Below, piece after piece: positions 8,923 to 17,732 of a stretch of DNA of 43,817 bases. The notes beneath the pieces were generated by a model. The model saw only the letters and a program-made list of their open reading frames with translations. It made no database searches and had not been told where the DNA came from. Each line of letters opens with the position of its first letter. The stretch's first letter is position 1. The position numbers and the translations under genes are program-made. This DNA is from Bacteroidaceae bacterium (GTDB lineage Bacteria; Bacteroidota; Bacteroidia; Bacteroidales; Bacteroidaceae): contig JAFUVZ010000074.1 of assembly GCA_017471185.1 (NCBI GenBank), positions 1 to 43,817 on the forward strand, given 5' to 3'.

Positions 8923-8957
8923 GTTCAACGTTCAATGTTTAACGTTCAATGTTCAAC
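8923..8957 (+). repeat. Five heptamers running into the folK start codon
   Basis: The order is GTTCAAC, GTTCAAT, GTTTAAC, GTTCAAT, GTTCAAC. The folK ATG (8949-8951) spans units four and five, so the first codons of folK are made of repeat sequence and a change in copy number would alter the translation initiation region. Confidence 0.93.
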
Positions 8958-9416
8958 GTCTATTTAAGCTTGGGTACAAACTTAGGTGACAGGCAGGCTA
9001 ACCTTCAGCATGCTGTTGCTCATATTGAAAAGGAGATCGGTCGCAAAGTGTGTCTCTCGGCTTTCTATGAGACAGAGCCTTGGGGCTTCACTTCCCCCAA
9101 CGCTTTCCTCAATGCCGCAATGTGTGTGGAGACATCTCTCTCGCCTTCAGAGGTTTTGGAGGCTACCCAACGCATTGAAAAGGAGATAGGGCGGGCTCAT
9201 AAGTCTGTGAACGGACAATATGCTGACCGCTTGATAGACATTGACCTCTTGCTGATGGGTGAGGTGGTGATGCAGACTGAAAGGCTTACGCTTCCCCATC
9301 CCCTCATGCACCGTCGCTTGTTCGTGATGGAGCCAATGGTAGAGATAGCCCCTACGGTGGTTCATCCTGTATTGCATAAAACGATATGTGAAATCTATAA
9401 TACCTTGAAACAATGA
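8949..9416 (+). CDS. folK: FolK, 6-hydroxymethyl-7,8-dihydropterin pyrophosphokinase
   Basis: This 155-residue cytoplasmic enzyme passes pyrophosphate from ATP to 6-hydroxymethyl-dihydropterin in folate synthesis. Family blocks are YLSLGTNLGDRQANL at the N-terminus, YETEPWGF near residue 38, and RLIDIDLLL near residue 93 with the metal-binding aspartates, followed by LPHPLMHRRLFV. The start at 8949 encodes MFNVYLSLG, in which MFNV comes from the heptamer array. No other in-frame start near the conserved YLSLG block is visible, so the repeat does provide the start codon. The stop overlaps the next start by four bases. Confidence 0.95.
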   Translation: MFNVYLSLGTNLGDRQANLQHAVAHIEKEIGRKVCLSAFYETEPWGFTSPNAFLNAAMCVETSLSPSEVLEATQRIEKEIGRAHKSVNGQYADRLIDIDLLLMGEVVMQTERLTLPHPLMHRRLFVMEPMVEIAPTVVHPVLHKTICEIYNTLKQ

Positions 9417-10690
9417 AGATAAAGAGTTTGTTCCTTACATGGGCGTTGCTGATGCTGGGTGTGGCATTACATGCGCAGACCTCTTTGGAGGAGATTACCG
9501 CTAATCCAGAGAAATCCGGAGGCGTTTATCTGGTCTATCCCTCTCAGTTTGAGCCGCAGACCAAAGCTCCCAAAGGATATAAGCCGTTTTATATCAGCCA
9601 TTATAGCCGTCACGGCTCTCGCTATCTCATTTCCAATGAAGACTACTCACGTGCCTTGGATATTCTCAAAGAGGGTCATGAGCAACATGCGCTGACCGCT
9701 TTGGGCGAGGATGTCTATAAGCGTCTGCAGCAGGTTTATGATGAGGCTGAAGGCCGTGGAGGCGACTTGAGTCCTTTAGGCGTGCGTCAGCATCGCGGCA
9801 TCGCTGAGCGTATGTATCAGAACTTCCCGGAGGTGTTTAAGAACAATGCCAGTCTCTCAGCCCGTTCTACGGTGGTGCTTCGCTGCACCATGAGTATGGT
9901 GGCTTTCTGCGACAGGCTGAAGGAGCTGAACCCCACCTTGCATATCGCATACGAGGCAAGTCCTAAGTATATGTCTTATCTCAATTATCAGACACCAGAG
10001 GCCAATAAGTTCACTGACTCTCGCAATGGCCCTTGGGTAGAGGAGTTCCGCAAGTTCCGCGAGTCGATGATTCATCCTGACCGTTTGATGGACACCCTGT
10101 TCTCTGACAATGATTTCGTGCTGAAGAAAGTCAATCCTGAGACCTTGATGTACGACCTCTATCAGATTACCATCGGTATGCAGAACATTGAGACCAAGGT
10201 TTCTTTCTACGACCTCTGGCAACCTCAGGAGCTTTTCGACCTCTGGCAGATAGGTAACTACAGCTTCTATGTTGGTACCGCCAACCACGCAGACGGTCAC
10301 GGCATTGTGGCTGCCAACGCCAAGCACCTCTTGCAGAACATCGTGGAGAGTGCCGACAAGGCCATCGCTACAGGCGAAGAGGCTGCTACCTTGCGTTTCG
10401 GGCATGACGGCAATGTCATCAATCTGTGTGCGCTGATGCAGATAGAGAACTTTGGCGTGGCTGTTAATAACCCTTGGGAGCTTTACAAGTCGTGGGCCAA
10501 TTTCCAGGTAACCCCGATGGCGGCTAATGTGCAGCTGGTGTTCTTCCGCAACGACAAGAATCCTGCCGATATCCTCGTGAAGATTCTGCATTGTGAGAAA
10601 GAGGTCCATATCCCTGTGCAGACAGATATGTTCCCTTATTACAAATGGAGTGATGTCCGTGCCTACTTCCAGCATATTCTGGAGCATTGA
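9413..10690 (+). CDS. Secreted histidine-type phosphatase, MINPP/phytase-like
   Basis: The 425-residue protein starts with a signal peptide (KIKSLFLTWALLMLGVALHA, cleavage near residue 22). It is a branch 2 histidine phosphatase: the catalytic motif appears as SRHGSRY near residue 65 and the proton-donor motif as RFGHDGNV near residue 325. In Bacteroidetes such MINPP-like enzymes release phosphate from inositol phosphates (phytate) or related substrates in the periplasm or outside the cell. Substrate is inferred from the family. ATGA overlap with folK indicates coupled translation, although the roles are unrelated. Confidence 0.87.
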   Translation: MKIKSLFLTWALLMLGVALHAQTSLEEITANPEKSGGVYLVYPSQFEPQTKAPKGYKPFYISHYSRHGSRYLISNEDYSRALDILKEGHEQHALTALGEDVYKRLQQVYDEAEGRGGDLSPLGVRQHRGIAERMYQNFPEVFKNNASLSARSTVVLRCTMSMVAFCDRLKELNPTLHIAYEASPKYMSYLNYQTPEANKFTDSRNGPWVEEFRKFRESMIHPDRLMDTLFSDNDFVLKKVNPETLMYDLYQITIGMQNIETKVSFYDLWQPQELFDLWQIGNYSFYVGTANHADGHGIVAANAKHLLQNIVESADKAIATGEEAATLRFGHDGNVINLCALMQIENFGVAVNNPWELYKSWANFQVTPMAANVQLVFFRNDKNPADILVKILHCEKEVHIPVQTDMFPYYKWSDVRAYFQHILEH

Positions 10691-10736
10691 TGTTTCAGCT
10701 TTGGTGAGGGGACTTTAATAAATTAGTCGCTTGATA

Positions 10737-10768
10737 TTTGTTTCTGCTCTCGACTTTTCGTAACTTTA
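10737..10768 (+). promoter_or_regulatory. Upstream duplicate promoter of metK
   Basis: TTTG (10737-10740), 20 nt and TAACTTTA (10761-10768) form a near-consensus promoter. Its 26-nt core (10742-10767) is repeated exactly at 10815-10840, 73 bp downstream. The final base of the minus-7 box is A instead of G, so this copy is probably weaker. Confidence 0.6.
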
Positions 10769-10810
10769 GATAAGTTACTTCGTCTCGGCATAAAAAATAT
10801 GCAAGCATAT

Positions 10811-10841
10811 TTTGTTCTGCTCTCGACTTTTCGTAACTTTG
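10811..10841 (+). promoter_or_regulatory. Main promoter of metK
   Basis: TTTG (10811-10814), a 19-nt spacer and TAACTTTG (10834-10841) match the Bacteroidetes consensus. Transcription should begin near 10848, leaving a leader of about 70 nt that includes the riboswitch candidate at 10866-10916. Confidence 0.85.
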
Positions 10842-10865
10842 CAGCCGATTTGTAACATTATTAAC

Positions 10866-10916
10866 ATGGTGGACGGATTTGCACTGCTTGCAACCACACT
10901 AAAAAATGCTAAAAGA
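10866..10916 (+). promoter_or_regulatory. Candidate SAM-II riboswitch upstream of metK
   Basis: The leader carries the landmarks of the SAM-II aptamer in order: a short closing stem (GTGG with CCAC), an 18-nt loop segment GATTTGCACTGCTTGCAA (10876-10893) and a downstream TAAAAAATGCTAAAAG (10900-10915) that would form the pseudoknot and lies just before the ATG at 10919. The loop has the same length as the well-known alphaproteobacterial example (recalled, not looked up) and keeps its GAUUU and UUGCAA ends, and the GCUAAAA element is also shared. SAM-II represses translation when SAM is bound, which fits a SAM synthetase gene. The closing stem is short, so a covariance-model search is the deciding test. 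Confidence 0.7.
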
Positions 10917-10918
10917 TT

Positions 10919-12211
10919 ATGGGATACTTATTTACTTCTGAATCGGTGTCTGAAGGACATCCTGACAAAGTGGCGGACCAGATTTCTGACGCCATACTTG
11001 ACAAACTCCTGGCTTATGATCCAAACTCCAAGGTGGCTTGCGAAACGCTGGTCACTACAGGACAGGTGGTGCTTGCCGGCGAGGTGAAGACTAAAGCGTA
11101 TATCGACATGCCGCTGGTGGCACGGCAGGTAATCAAGCGCATCGGATATACCAAAGGTGAATACATGTTTGAAAGCAACTCATGCGGCGTGTTGAGCGCC
11201 ATTCATGAGCAAAGCCCTGACATCAACAGAGGCGTGGAACGTGAGGATCCGATGGACCAAGGCGCTGGTGACCAGGGAATGATGTTTGGTTATGCCACCA
11301 ACGAGACGGAGAACTTTATGCCGCTCTCACTCGACCTCTCTCACCGCATCCTGCGTGTACTGGCAGACATCCGCAGGGAAGGCAAGGTGATGACCTACCT
11401 GCGTCCTGACGCAAAGAGCCAGGTGACGATAGAATATGACGATAACGGCAAGCCTGCACGCATTGATACCATCGTGGTATCTACCCAACACGATGAGTTC
11501 ATCTTACCAACTGATGACAGTAAGGAGGCACAGCTGAAAGCTGATGAGCAGATGCTCGACATCATCCGCAAGGATGTGAAGGAGGTGCTGATGCCCAGGG
11601 TGATTGATACCATCAAGGCAGAGCATGTGAGGAAGCTCTTCAATGACGGCATAACCTATCATGTGAATCCAACAGGCAAGTTCGTGATTGGTGGACCTCA
11701 TGGAGATACCGGTCTGACGGGCAGGAAGATTATCGTGGATACTTACGGAGGCAAAGGCGCTCACGGTGGTGGCGCTTTCTCTGGCAAAGATCCCAGCAAG
11801 GTGGATAGAAGTGCGGCTTACGCTGCAAGGCACATTGCCAAGAACCTGGTGGCAGCTGGTGTGGCTGATGAACTGTTGGTGCAGGTGTCTTACGCCATCG
11901 GTGTGGCCCAGCCTGTGAGCATCTATGTGAATACCTACGGACGCAGTCATGTGAATATGACTGACGGTGAGATTGCAGAGAAGGTGAAGGAACTCTTCGA
12001 CCTTCGTCCGAAGGCTATCGAAGACAGGCTGAAACTGCGTAACCCCATCTATGAGGAGACTGCGGCATACGGACACATGGGACGTGAACCACAAGTTGTC
12101 ACCAAGCATTACCGCTCTGTATATGAAGGTGATAAGGATGTGACGGTAGAACTCTTCACTTGGGAAAAACTGGACTACGTTGAGAAGGTGAAAAATGCAT
12201 TCAATCTTTAA
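10919..12211 (+). CDS. metK: MetK, S-adenosylmethionine synthetase
   Basis: This 430-residue cytoplasmic enzyme makes SAM from methionine and ATP. Signatures are [14 protein letters not shown] near the N-terminus, the [15 protein letters not shown] hexapeptide region near residue 115, and [15 protein letters not shown] near residue 280. It is longer than the roughly 384 residues of the Escherichia coli enzyme, as usual in Bacteroidetes. The gene has two promoter copies and a candidate SAM-sensing leader. The ATG at 10919 follows immediately after the riboswitch-like GCTAAAAG. Its 3' end overlaps the next gene by 17 bp. Confidence 0.98.
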   Translation: MGYLFTSESVSEGHPDKVADQISDAILDKLLAYDPNSKVACETLVTTGQVVLAGEVKTKAYIDMPLVARQVIKRIGYTKGEYMFESNSCGVLSAIHEQSPDINRGVEREDPMDQGAGDQGMMFGYATNETENFMPLSLDLSHRILRVLADIRREGKVMTYLRPDAKSQVTIEYDDNGKPARIDTIVVSTQHDEFILPTDDSKEAQLKADEQMLDIIRKDVKEVLMPRVIDTIKAEHVRKLFNDGITYHVNPTGKFVIGGPHGDTGLTGRKIIVDTYGGKGAHGGGAFSGKDPSKVDRSAAYAARHIAKNLVAAGVADELLVQVSYAIGVAQPVSIYVNTYGRSHVNMTDGEIAEKVKELFDLRPKAIEDRLKLRNPIYEETAAYGHMGREPQVVTKHYRSVYEGDKDVTVELFTWEKLDYVEKVKNAFNL

Positions 12212-12938
12212 TTTCACCCATGTGTATGAAGCCTATGACTTCATGCAGGGCGAGGAGTTCAAGTGGGTGGACTGCATAGGAATAGAGGGCACCGACTGCT
12301 ATTGTGATACGGAGGCTGAGAGACAGCTGAAAGAGAAGATGGCAGACCTGCCCTTGAATGCTGTTCATTGGATTGACTCTGGCGATTATCACTATCTCTC
12401 CAAGCTTTGGACAGACATGATTGAAGAGCCGTTTACCCTCGTGGTGTTCGACCATCATCCTGATATGCAACAGCCTATGTTTGGTTCGTTGCTCTCATGC
12501 GGAAGCTGGGTAAGGGTGGCGTTGGAGCGGAACCCTTATATAAGGAAGGTGGTGCTGATAGGCGTTGATGATAAACTGCGTTGTGAAGCAGAGGGATTTC
12601 CAGATAAGGTGGTGTTCTTCAGCGAGACGGATACCTGGCGGCTGACTGAAAATGAAATGCTTGAGCGGATGAACCTGGAAGGACCTCTCTACATTTCTAT
12701 CGACAAGGATGTGATGTCGGAGAACGAATGTATCACCAATTGGGATCAAGGGAGCATGAAATGGATACAATTAACCTCTTTGTTGGAAGAAATATTGAAG
12801 CACAGGACACTGGGTATTGACATCTGTGGCGAGGAACCGAAGATTCTGACGCAATGTGTGTATAGCCTGGATAAAAATATCAATGCGAAATTTAACGAGA
12901 GTCTTTATGACTTTATAAAGGAGAACATAGCAAGATGA
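12195..12938 (+). CDS. Ureohydrolase (arginase/HDAC fold)-like protein
   Basis: The 247-residue protein shows arginase-superfamily metal motifs: FDHHPDM near residue 83 (DxHxD-like), SIDKDVM near residue 170, and a late IDICGEEP (near 216) close to the family's conserved Glu. It could hydrolyse a guanidino or amide compound with two divalent metal ions. The N-terminal third differs from classical arginases, and the protein is shorter than the roughly 300 residues of true arginase or agmatinase, so the substrate is unknown. The start lies within the last codons of metK, so translation is coupled. The next gene overlaps by four bases. Confidence 0.75.
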   Translation: MHSIFNFTHVYEAYDFMQGEEFKWVDCIGIEGTDCYCDTEAERQLKEKMADLPLNAVHWIDSGDYHYLSKLWTDMIEEPFTLVVFDHHPDMQQPMFGSLLSCGSWVRVALERNPYIRKVVLIGVDDKLRCEAEGFPDKVVFFSETDTWRLTENEMLERMNLEGPLYISIDKDVMSENECITNWDQGSMKWIQLTSLLEEILKHRTLGIDICGEEPKILTQCVYSLDKNINAKFNESLYDFIKENIAR

Positions 12939-13567
12939 TTGATAATGAGAAAGTGAAGGTGGATGGCAAATGGGTGTACATCAATGATATCAGGAGCGTG
13001 AGCGTGTTTTGTGCCTCCAGCAGTAAGATTGATGACGCTTATTTCGAGGCGGCTACCCGACTGGGTGAATTGTTGGCAGAGCGTGGTGTCACCTTGGTGT
13101 ATGGCGGAGGGGCCGTCGGTCTGATGGGAGCCATTTGCGATGCTGTGAAAAGCAGACGGGGCAAGGCTGTTGGTGTAATTCCCCGCTTCATGGTGCAGAA
13201 AGGATGGCTCAGGCAAGGCCTCGATCAGGTGATAGAGGTGGAAACGATGGCTGAGCGCAAGCAGGTGATGGCTGAAATGACTGATGCAGCTATCGTGCTG
13301 CCTGGAGGCGTGGGCACCTTCGACGAACTGATGGATATCATCTCGCTCAAGAAACTGGGCAAGTACCTCAAGCCTGTGGTGATTGTCAATACAAGAAACT
13401 TCTATAAGCCTTTGGCAGACCTGCTTGATAATTCTATCAAGGAGAATTTCCTGGGCGAGAACTACCGCCACATCTGGCAGATGGCAGATACCCCTGAGGA
13501 AGCTGTAGATACCATCTTTTCTGAACCTTACTGGAGTGAGGATGTAATTGATTCTGCCGTGATATGA
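12935..13567 (+). CDS. LOG-family protein (TIGR00730, nucleoside 5'-monophosphate phosphoribohydrolase-like)
   Basis: This 210-residue Rossmann-fold protein carries the LOG signature PGGVGTFDELMD near residue 124 and the upstream VYGGGAVGLMGAI nucleotide-binding block near residue 56. Members cleave the N-glycosidic bond of nucleoside 5'-monophosphates, in plants and some bacteria releasing active cytokinin; in most bacteria the physiological substrate is not settled. The gene is fused by four-base overlaps to both neighbours in the run from metK to the DUF4271 gene. Confidence 0.9.
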   Translation: MIDNEKVKVDGKWVYINDIRSVSVFCASSSKIDDAYFEAATRLGELLAERGVTLVYGGGAVGLMGAICDAVKSRRGKAVGVIPRFMVQKGWLRQGLDQVIEVETMAERKQVMAEMTDAAIVLPGGVGTFDELMDIISLKKLGKYLKPVVIVNTRNFYKPLADLLDNSIKENFLGENYRHIWQMADTPEEAVDTIFSEPYWSEDVIDSAVI

Positions 13568-14259
13568 CAGACCTGCTGATACCATACCGGATGAGTGCAG
13601 ATGATACCGTTACGATGGCATTACTCCTCTGTATATTCCTGGTGGCAGGGTCAGTCATCTATTTGGGCGTTCCTTTATTGCGGCAAATAGGAAGGACTCC
13701 ACTCTTTTCTTTCCGGAAAAGAGATTTCACAGAGATAGGAGTGCCCTCAGGCACTGTGGCGCTCTTGCTGGCGCAAGCCCTCATATCTACGGCATTGCTG
13801 GTGATGGGACTGTCCATACGGCATGAGCCTGGGCTGGCACATCTCTCATGGGCTCCAGGATGGCTGCTGCCTGTATATATCCTGGCATCAGCCCTGTTTT
13901 ACTGGCTCCGATGGGTCTTGTATAAATTTATAGGCTGGCTGTTTTTTACCCCTTCCGAAGTAGAGAAAGCCATCGACGGGTGGGGCAATTTCGTATGTGT
14001 AAGCGGACTCCTCTTTTTGATAGTCGTATTGATTGGTATCTATTACCCGATAGGTTTCAGCACATTCGCCTTTTTGGGCATTTTGGCAGTGGTTATAGCC
14101 GATATTTTGCTCTTTTTCTGGTTTAAAAAACTTTTTTATTCTAATTTTTATGGTGGTTTGCTATTATTTTTGTACTTTTGTGCGCTCGAAATTATTCCTA
14201 TCATTCTTATGGTTTTTGGAATTGTTTCGCTGAATGAATATTTACTATTAAATTATTAG
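13564..14259 (+). CDS. DUF4271 integral membrane protein
   Basis: The 231-residue hydrophobic protein has about six or seven predicted membrane segments (for example near residues 17-38, 60-82, 91-115, 139-162 and 168-190) and an aromatic-rich C-terminus. The family is known mainly from Bacteroidetes, usually next to hemD and rnpA, as here. No catalytic motif is visible and its function is unknown. The last third is markedly more AT-rich than the first. A TACTTTTG box at 14173-14180 inside the gene could help drive hemD but lacks a properly spaced TTTG. Confidence 0.85.
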   Translation: MTDLLIPYRMSADDTVTMALLLCIFLVAGSVIYLGVPLLRQIGRTPLFSFRKRDFTEIGVPSGTVALLLAQALISTALLVMGLSIRHEPGLAHLSWAPGWLLPVYILASALFYWLRWVLYKFIGWLFFTPSEVEKAIDGWGNFVCVSGLLFLIVVLIGIYYPIGFSTFAFLGILAVVIADILLFFWFKKLFYSNFYGGLLLFLYFCALEIIPIILMVFGIVSLNEYLLLNY

Positions 14260-14276
14260 AATTAGAAGCTTTGGAA

Positions 14277-15014
14277 ATGAAGAAGTTATTAGTTTCTCAA
14301 CCCAAGCCAGCAAGTGAGAAGTCACCGTATTATGATATCGCGGCAAAATATGGTATAGAGATTGAGTTCAAACCTTTTATTAAGGTAGAAAGGCTGTCAC
14401 CTAAGGAATTCCGTCAGCAGAAGATTTCCATCTTAGACCATACGGCTATCATTTTCACTTCCCGTCACGGTATCGACCATTTCTTCCATTTGTGTGAGGA
14501 TTTGCGTATCGCAATTCCTGATACCATGAAGTATTTCTGCGTGGCAGAGAAGATAGCCCTCTATATTCAGAAATACGTGCAGTATCGCAAGCGCAAGGTG
14601 TTCTACGGGGCTACAGGCAAGTTTGAAGACCTGCTCCCTCTGATTTTGAAACACAAGGCTGAGAAGTATTTCATCCCGATGTCTGACGTACATAATGATG
14701 ACATCAAGAATATGCTTGACGCTAACAACATCAAGCATACTGAGGGCGTGATGTACCGCACGGTTAGCAATGACTTTACCCCGGAAGAGATAGCGCAGTA
14801 TGACGGTCTGATTTTCTTCAGCCCGGCTGGTGTGGCTTCTCTGATGAAGAATGACCCAAACTTCAAGCAGGGCGATGTAAGGATTGGTACGCTTGGAAGC
14901 ACAACCGCACAGGCGGTTACGGATGCTGGGCTTCGACTTGATTTCCATGCGCCGACTCCAGAAGCTCCTTCTATGACTGCTGCCTTAGAGAACTTCTTGA
15001 AAGAATATGCCTGA
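14277..15014 (+). CDS. hemD: Uroporphyrinogen-III synthase (HemD)-like
   Basis: About 245 residues with a two-domain HemD layout: an N-terminal VSQPKPASEKSPYYDIAAKYG segment, then IIFTSRHGIDHFF near residue 58, and a C-terminal DGLIFFSPAGVASLM block near 180 followed by IGTLGSTTAQAVTDAGL. HemD closes and inverts ring D to make uroporphyrinogen III on the tetrapyrrole path. Many Prevotella lack a full heme pathway, so substrate or pathway completeness is uncertain. The ATG at 14277 is preferred over the in-frame TTG at 14271. The stop overlaps the rnpA start. Confidence 0.87.
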   Translation: MKKLLVSQPKPASEKSPYYDIAAKYGIEIEFKPFIKVERLSPKEFRQQKISILDHTAIIFTSRHGIDHFFHLCEDLRIAIPDTMKYFCVAEKIALYIQKYVQYRKRKVFYGATGKFEDLLPLILKHKAEKYFIPMSDVHNDDIKNMLDANNIKHTEGVMYRTVSNDFTPEEIAQYDGLIFFSPAGVASLMKNDPNFKQGDVRIGTLGSTTAQAVTDAGLRLDFHAPTPEAPSMTAALENFLKEYA

Positions 15015-15435
15015 CCCTTTATGCAGAAATACACTGAAGAAAGCCGAAAGGCTTAATCGTAAAAAGGTGATTGGGAAGGTGTTTATTGGAGGAACGGGAT
15101 ACCGTTCGTTTGTAGTCTTTCCCTTTCGTGTGGTTTATCTCATGGAGCCTGAACTGAAGTCTCAGGCTTCTGTACTTGTTTCGGTATCTAAAAGGTATTT
15201 CAAGCATGCGGTAGATAGAAACCGGGTGAAAAGGCAGGTCCGTGAGGCTTATCGCCTGAATAAGGAGCCTTTGATGCAGGTTTTGGCTGCTGAAGACCGG
15301 AAGCTTGCCATCGCTTTCATTTATCTGACAGACGAACTGAAGGATACCCGTTTCATTGAGTCACGCATGAAAACAGCATTGAGCAGAATTCAGGAGAAAT
15401 TTTCTGCAAAGAAGAATGAGGAAACTGCTGTCTGA
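15007..15435 (+). CDS. rnpA: RnpA, protein component of RNase P
   Basis: The 142-residue basic protein matches the RNase P protein: [11 protein letters not shown] near the N-terminus and the RNR core [22 protein letters not shown] near residues 65-86, with the rest rich in Lys and Arg. It assists the RNase P RNA in trimming tRNA 5' ends. It overlaps hemD by eight bases and yidD by 20 bases, so the genes are tightly coupled. The usual neighbour rpmH is not in this window, as is common in Bacteroidetes. Confidence 0.94.
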   Translation: MPDPLCRNTLKKAERLNRKKVIGKVFIGGTGYRSFVVFPFRVVYLMEPELKSQASVLVSVSKRYFKHAVDRNRVKRQVREAYRLNKEPLMQVLAAEDRKLAIAFIYLTDELKDTRFIESRMKTALSRIQEKFSAKKNEETAV

Positions 15436-15637
15436 CATACTGCTGATGCCTATCTACTTCTATCAGAAGTTTATATCGCCTATGCTGGGACCTTCGTGTC
15501 GCTTTACGCCTACCTGTTCGCAATATGCGGTGGAGGCCATTAAGAAACACGGGCCTTTTAAAGGACTGTATTTAGCAGCAAAACGTATATTAAGGTGCCA
15601 TCCGTGGGGTGGCTCTGGCTATGATCCTGTACCATGA
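15416..15637 (+). CDS. yidD: YidD, membrane protein insertion efficiency factor
   Basis: A 73-residue protein with the full YidD signature: [20 protein letters not shown] near residues 16-35, followed by the basic [18 protein letters not shown] end. It aids YidC-dependent membrane insertion at the inner face of the cytoplasmic membrane, with an amphipathic N-terminal helix. The gene lies between rnpA and the TatD-like gene and overlaps both ends (20 and four bases). Confidence 0.95.
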   Translation: MRKLLSDILLMPIYFYQKFISPMLGPSCRFTPTCSQYAVEAIKKHGPFKGLYLAAKRILRCHPWGGSGYDPVP

Positions 15638-16275
15638 ATAATTTTATTTTAGACATTCACGCCCATCATGATAATGGGTTGCCCGGAGAGGCGATTATCA
15701 ATTTGAAACCTGGCGAGTACTTTATGAAATCGGATAGGTGGTATTCCGTGGGTATCCACCCGTGGAGAACGAATCAATACACGGACTCAGATTTAGATCA
15801 ATTGAATCTGCTTTACAAGCATCCTCAGGTGCTGGCCATTGGTGAGACCGGATTTGACAGGCTGAAGAACTTTGACCTTGGAGTACAGATGGATATGTTT
15901 AAGCTCCATCATAATCTGGCAAAGGATGCCCGTAAGCCACTTATCATCCACATGGTTCATGCACTCGACTTAGTGTTGAAGATGAGAAAAGAGCTATGTT
16001 CTGATATACCGTGGATTATTCATGGTTTCAGGGGAAACCGTAAACAGGCAGAACAGTTATTGGATGCAGGTATGTATCTGTCATTCGGAGAGAAGTATCA
16101 GTTGGATGCGCTGCGTTCAACGCCTCTTGACCGGATGTTTCTGGAAACAGATGAGGCCACTTGCGATATAGACTGTATATTAGAAAAGGTGGCGCGTGAC
16201 CTCGATATGTATCCTGAGGATCTGGAAGAAGAGATAACTGCAAATATTGATGAAGCCTTTTTCCCGGATAAATAA
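15634..16275 (+). CDS. TatD-family metal-dependent hydrolase, short form
   Basis: The 213-residue protein has TatD-like amidohydrolase motifs: DIHAHHD near residue 7 (HxH metal ligands), AIGETGFDR near residue 72 (the Glu ligand), HMVHALDL near residue 109, and a late FLETDEA near residue 172 (the Asp ligand). TatD enzymes are metal-dependent DNases and hydrolases. This member is about 45 residues shorter than the E. coli protein, as usual for the Bacteroidetes group linked to yidD. It overlaps yidD by four bases. tyrS follows with its own promoter. Confidence 0.88.
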   Translation: MNNFILDIHAHHDNGLPGEAIINLKPGEYFMKSDRWYSVGIHPWRTNQYTDSDLDQLNLLYKHPQVLAIGETGFDRLKNFDLGVQMDMFKLHHNLAKDARKPLIIHMVHALDLVLKMRKELCSDIPWIIHGFRGNRKQAEQLLDAGMYLSFGEKYQLDALRSTPLDRMFLETDEATCDIDCILEKVARDLDMYPEDLEEEITANIDEAFFPDK

Positions 16276-16279
16276 TAGG

Positions 16280-16306
16280 TTGTTCTGCGTAAAAAGCGTA
16301 TCTTTG
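16280..16306 (+). promoter_or_regulatory. Promoter of tyrS
   Basis: TTGT (16280-16283) and TATCTTTG (16299-16306) resemble the Bacteroidetes consensus, with a slightly short spacer of about 15 nt. The predicted start near 16313 leaves a 25-nt leader before the tyrS ATG. Confidence 0.6.
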
Positions 16307-16337
16307 CAACCAGTTTTGAAAAATTTGGTATCAATCG

Positions 16338-17642
16338 ATGAAAAAAAACTTTGTTGAGGAATTAAAATGGCGTGGTATGCTGGCGCAGATCATGCCTGGC
16401 ACTGAAGAACTGCTTCAGAAAGAAACGGTAACTGCTTACTTGGGTACAGACCCTACGGCAGACTCTTTGCATATCGGACACCTGTGTGGCATCATGATGC
16501 TCCGTCACTTCCAGCGTTGCGGACATAAGCCTATCATTCTGGTGGGTGGCGCTACGGGTATGATTGGCGACCCTTCCGGCAAGAGTCAGGAGCGCAATCT
16601 GCTCGACGCTGAGACTCTGTATCATAACCAGGAGTGTATCAAGAGACAGGTGGCTAAGTTCCTGGATTTCGACAGTAAGGAAGAGAATGCCGCTGAGATG
16701 GTGAACAACTATGACTGGATGAAGGACTTCACGTTCCTGGATTTCGCTCGTGAAGTGGGCAAGCATATCACCGTGAACTATATGATGGCTAAGGATTCTG
16801 TGCAGAAGCGCCTGAACGGTGAAGCTCGTGACGGCTTGTCTTTCACAGAGTTTACCTATCAGCTATTGCAGGGTTATGACTTCCTGCATCTGTATCAGAC
16901 TAAAGGCTGCAAGCTTCAGCTGGGTGGCAATGACCAATGGGGCAACATCACGACTGGCACTGAGCTGATTCGCCGTACCTTGGGTGTTGAGAACCAGGCT
17001 TTCGCCCTGACTTGCCCGTTGATTACGAAGTCAGACGGTAAGAAATTCGGTAAGACTGAAAGCGGCAACATCTGGCTGGATCCTAAGCGCACCACACCTT
17101 ATAAGTTCTATCAGTTCTGGCTGAACGTGAGCGATGAAGACGCAGAGAAATACATCAAGATATTCACCAGCTTAGAGAAGGAAACCATCGACGCTTTGGT
17201 AGCGGAACATCAGCAGGACCCAGGAAAGCGTGTGCTCCAGAAGACACTGGCTAAGGAGGTTACCGTGATGGTTCACTCAGAGGAAGACTATAATGCTGCC
17301 GTCGAGGCTTCAGGCATCTTGTTTGGCAACAATACGCACGATGCTTTGATGAAGCTGGATGAAGATACGCTGCTGGCAGTATTCGAGGGTGTGCCTCAGT
17401 TTGAGGTATCTCGTAGCCTGTTCACTGAAGGCGTGAAGGCTGTTGACCTTTTTGCAGAGCATAGCCAGGTATTCGCCTCTAAGGGTGAGATGCGTAAGCT
17501 GGTACAAGGTGGCGGCGTTTCGATGAACAAGCAGAAACTCACAGCTTTCGACCAGCTGGTAACAGAAGCTGACTTGCTGAATGGCAAGTATTTACTGGTA
17601 CAGCGTGGTAAGAAAAACTACTTCCTCCTGTTGGCAAAATAA
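16338..17642 (+). CDS. tyrS: TyrS, tyrosyl-tRNA synthetase
   Basis: The 434-residue class I synthetase charges tRNA-Tyr. The HIGH motif is HIGHLCG near residue 47. The tyrosine pocket includes GGNDQWGN near residue 197. The KMSKS-like loop is KKFGKT near residue 234, the TyrRS variant of the motif. The C-terminal 60 residues form an S4-like RNA-binding domain ([17 protein letters not shown]). Length and order are standard for bacterial TyrRS. Confidence 0.98.
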   Translation: MKKNFVEELKWRGMLAQIMPGTEELLQKETVTAYLGTDPTADSLHIGHLCGIMMLRHFQRCGHKPIILVGGATGMIGDPSGKSQERNLLDAETLYHNQECIKRQVAKFLDFDSKEENAAEMVNNYDWMKDFTFLDFAREVGKHITVNYMMAKDSVQKRLNGEARDGLSFTEFTYQLLQGYDFLHLYQTKGCKLQLGGNDQWGNITTGTELIRRTLGVENQAFALTCPLITKSDGKKFGKTESGNIWLDPKRTTPYKFYQFWLNVSDEDAEKYIKIFTSLEKETIDALVAEHQQDPGKRVLQKTLAKEVTVMVHSEEDYNAAVEASGILFGNNTHDALMKLDEDTLLAVFEGVPQFEVSRSLFTEGVKAVDLFAEHSQVFASKGEMRKLVQGGGVSMNKQKLTAFDQLVTEADLLNGKYLLVQRGKKNYFLLLAK

Positions 17643-17694
17643 GTGTAGATTGTACGTTAATAATAGTTAATAGAAAGATTTTTATTTTATATTA

Positions 17695-17726
17695 TTTGTA
17701 TTGTAATATTATTTTCCATACCTTTG
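17695..17726 (+). promoter_or_regulatory. Orphan promoter downstream of tyrS
   Basis: TTTG (17695-17698), 20 nt and TACCTTTG (17719-17726) match the consensus well. It points toward the convergent protease gene but no plus-strand gene follows, so it should drive a short non-coding transcript ending at the hairpin at 17884-17912. Confidence 0.7.
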
Positions 17727-17732
17727 TGAAGG

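Noticed and set aside
9857-10687. Long minus-strand frame of 276 codons
   Set aside because: Fully antisense to the histidine phosphatase gene, which has intact motifs and a signal peptide.
10812-11087. Small plus-strand frame across the metK leader
   Set aside because: It overlaps promoter, riboswitch candidate and the metK start in another frame, with no family features.
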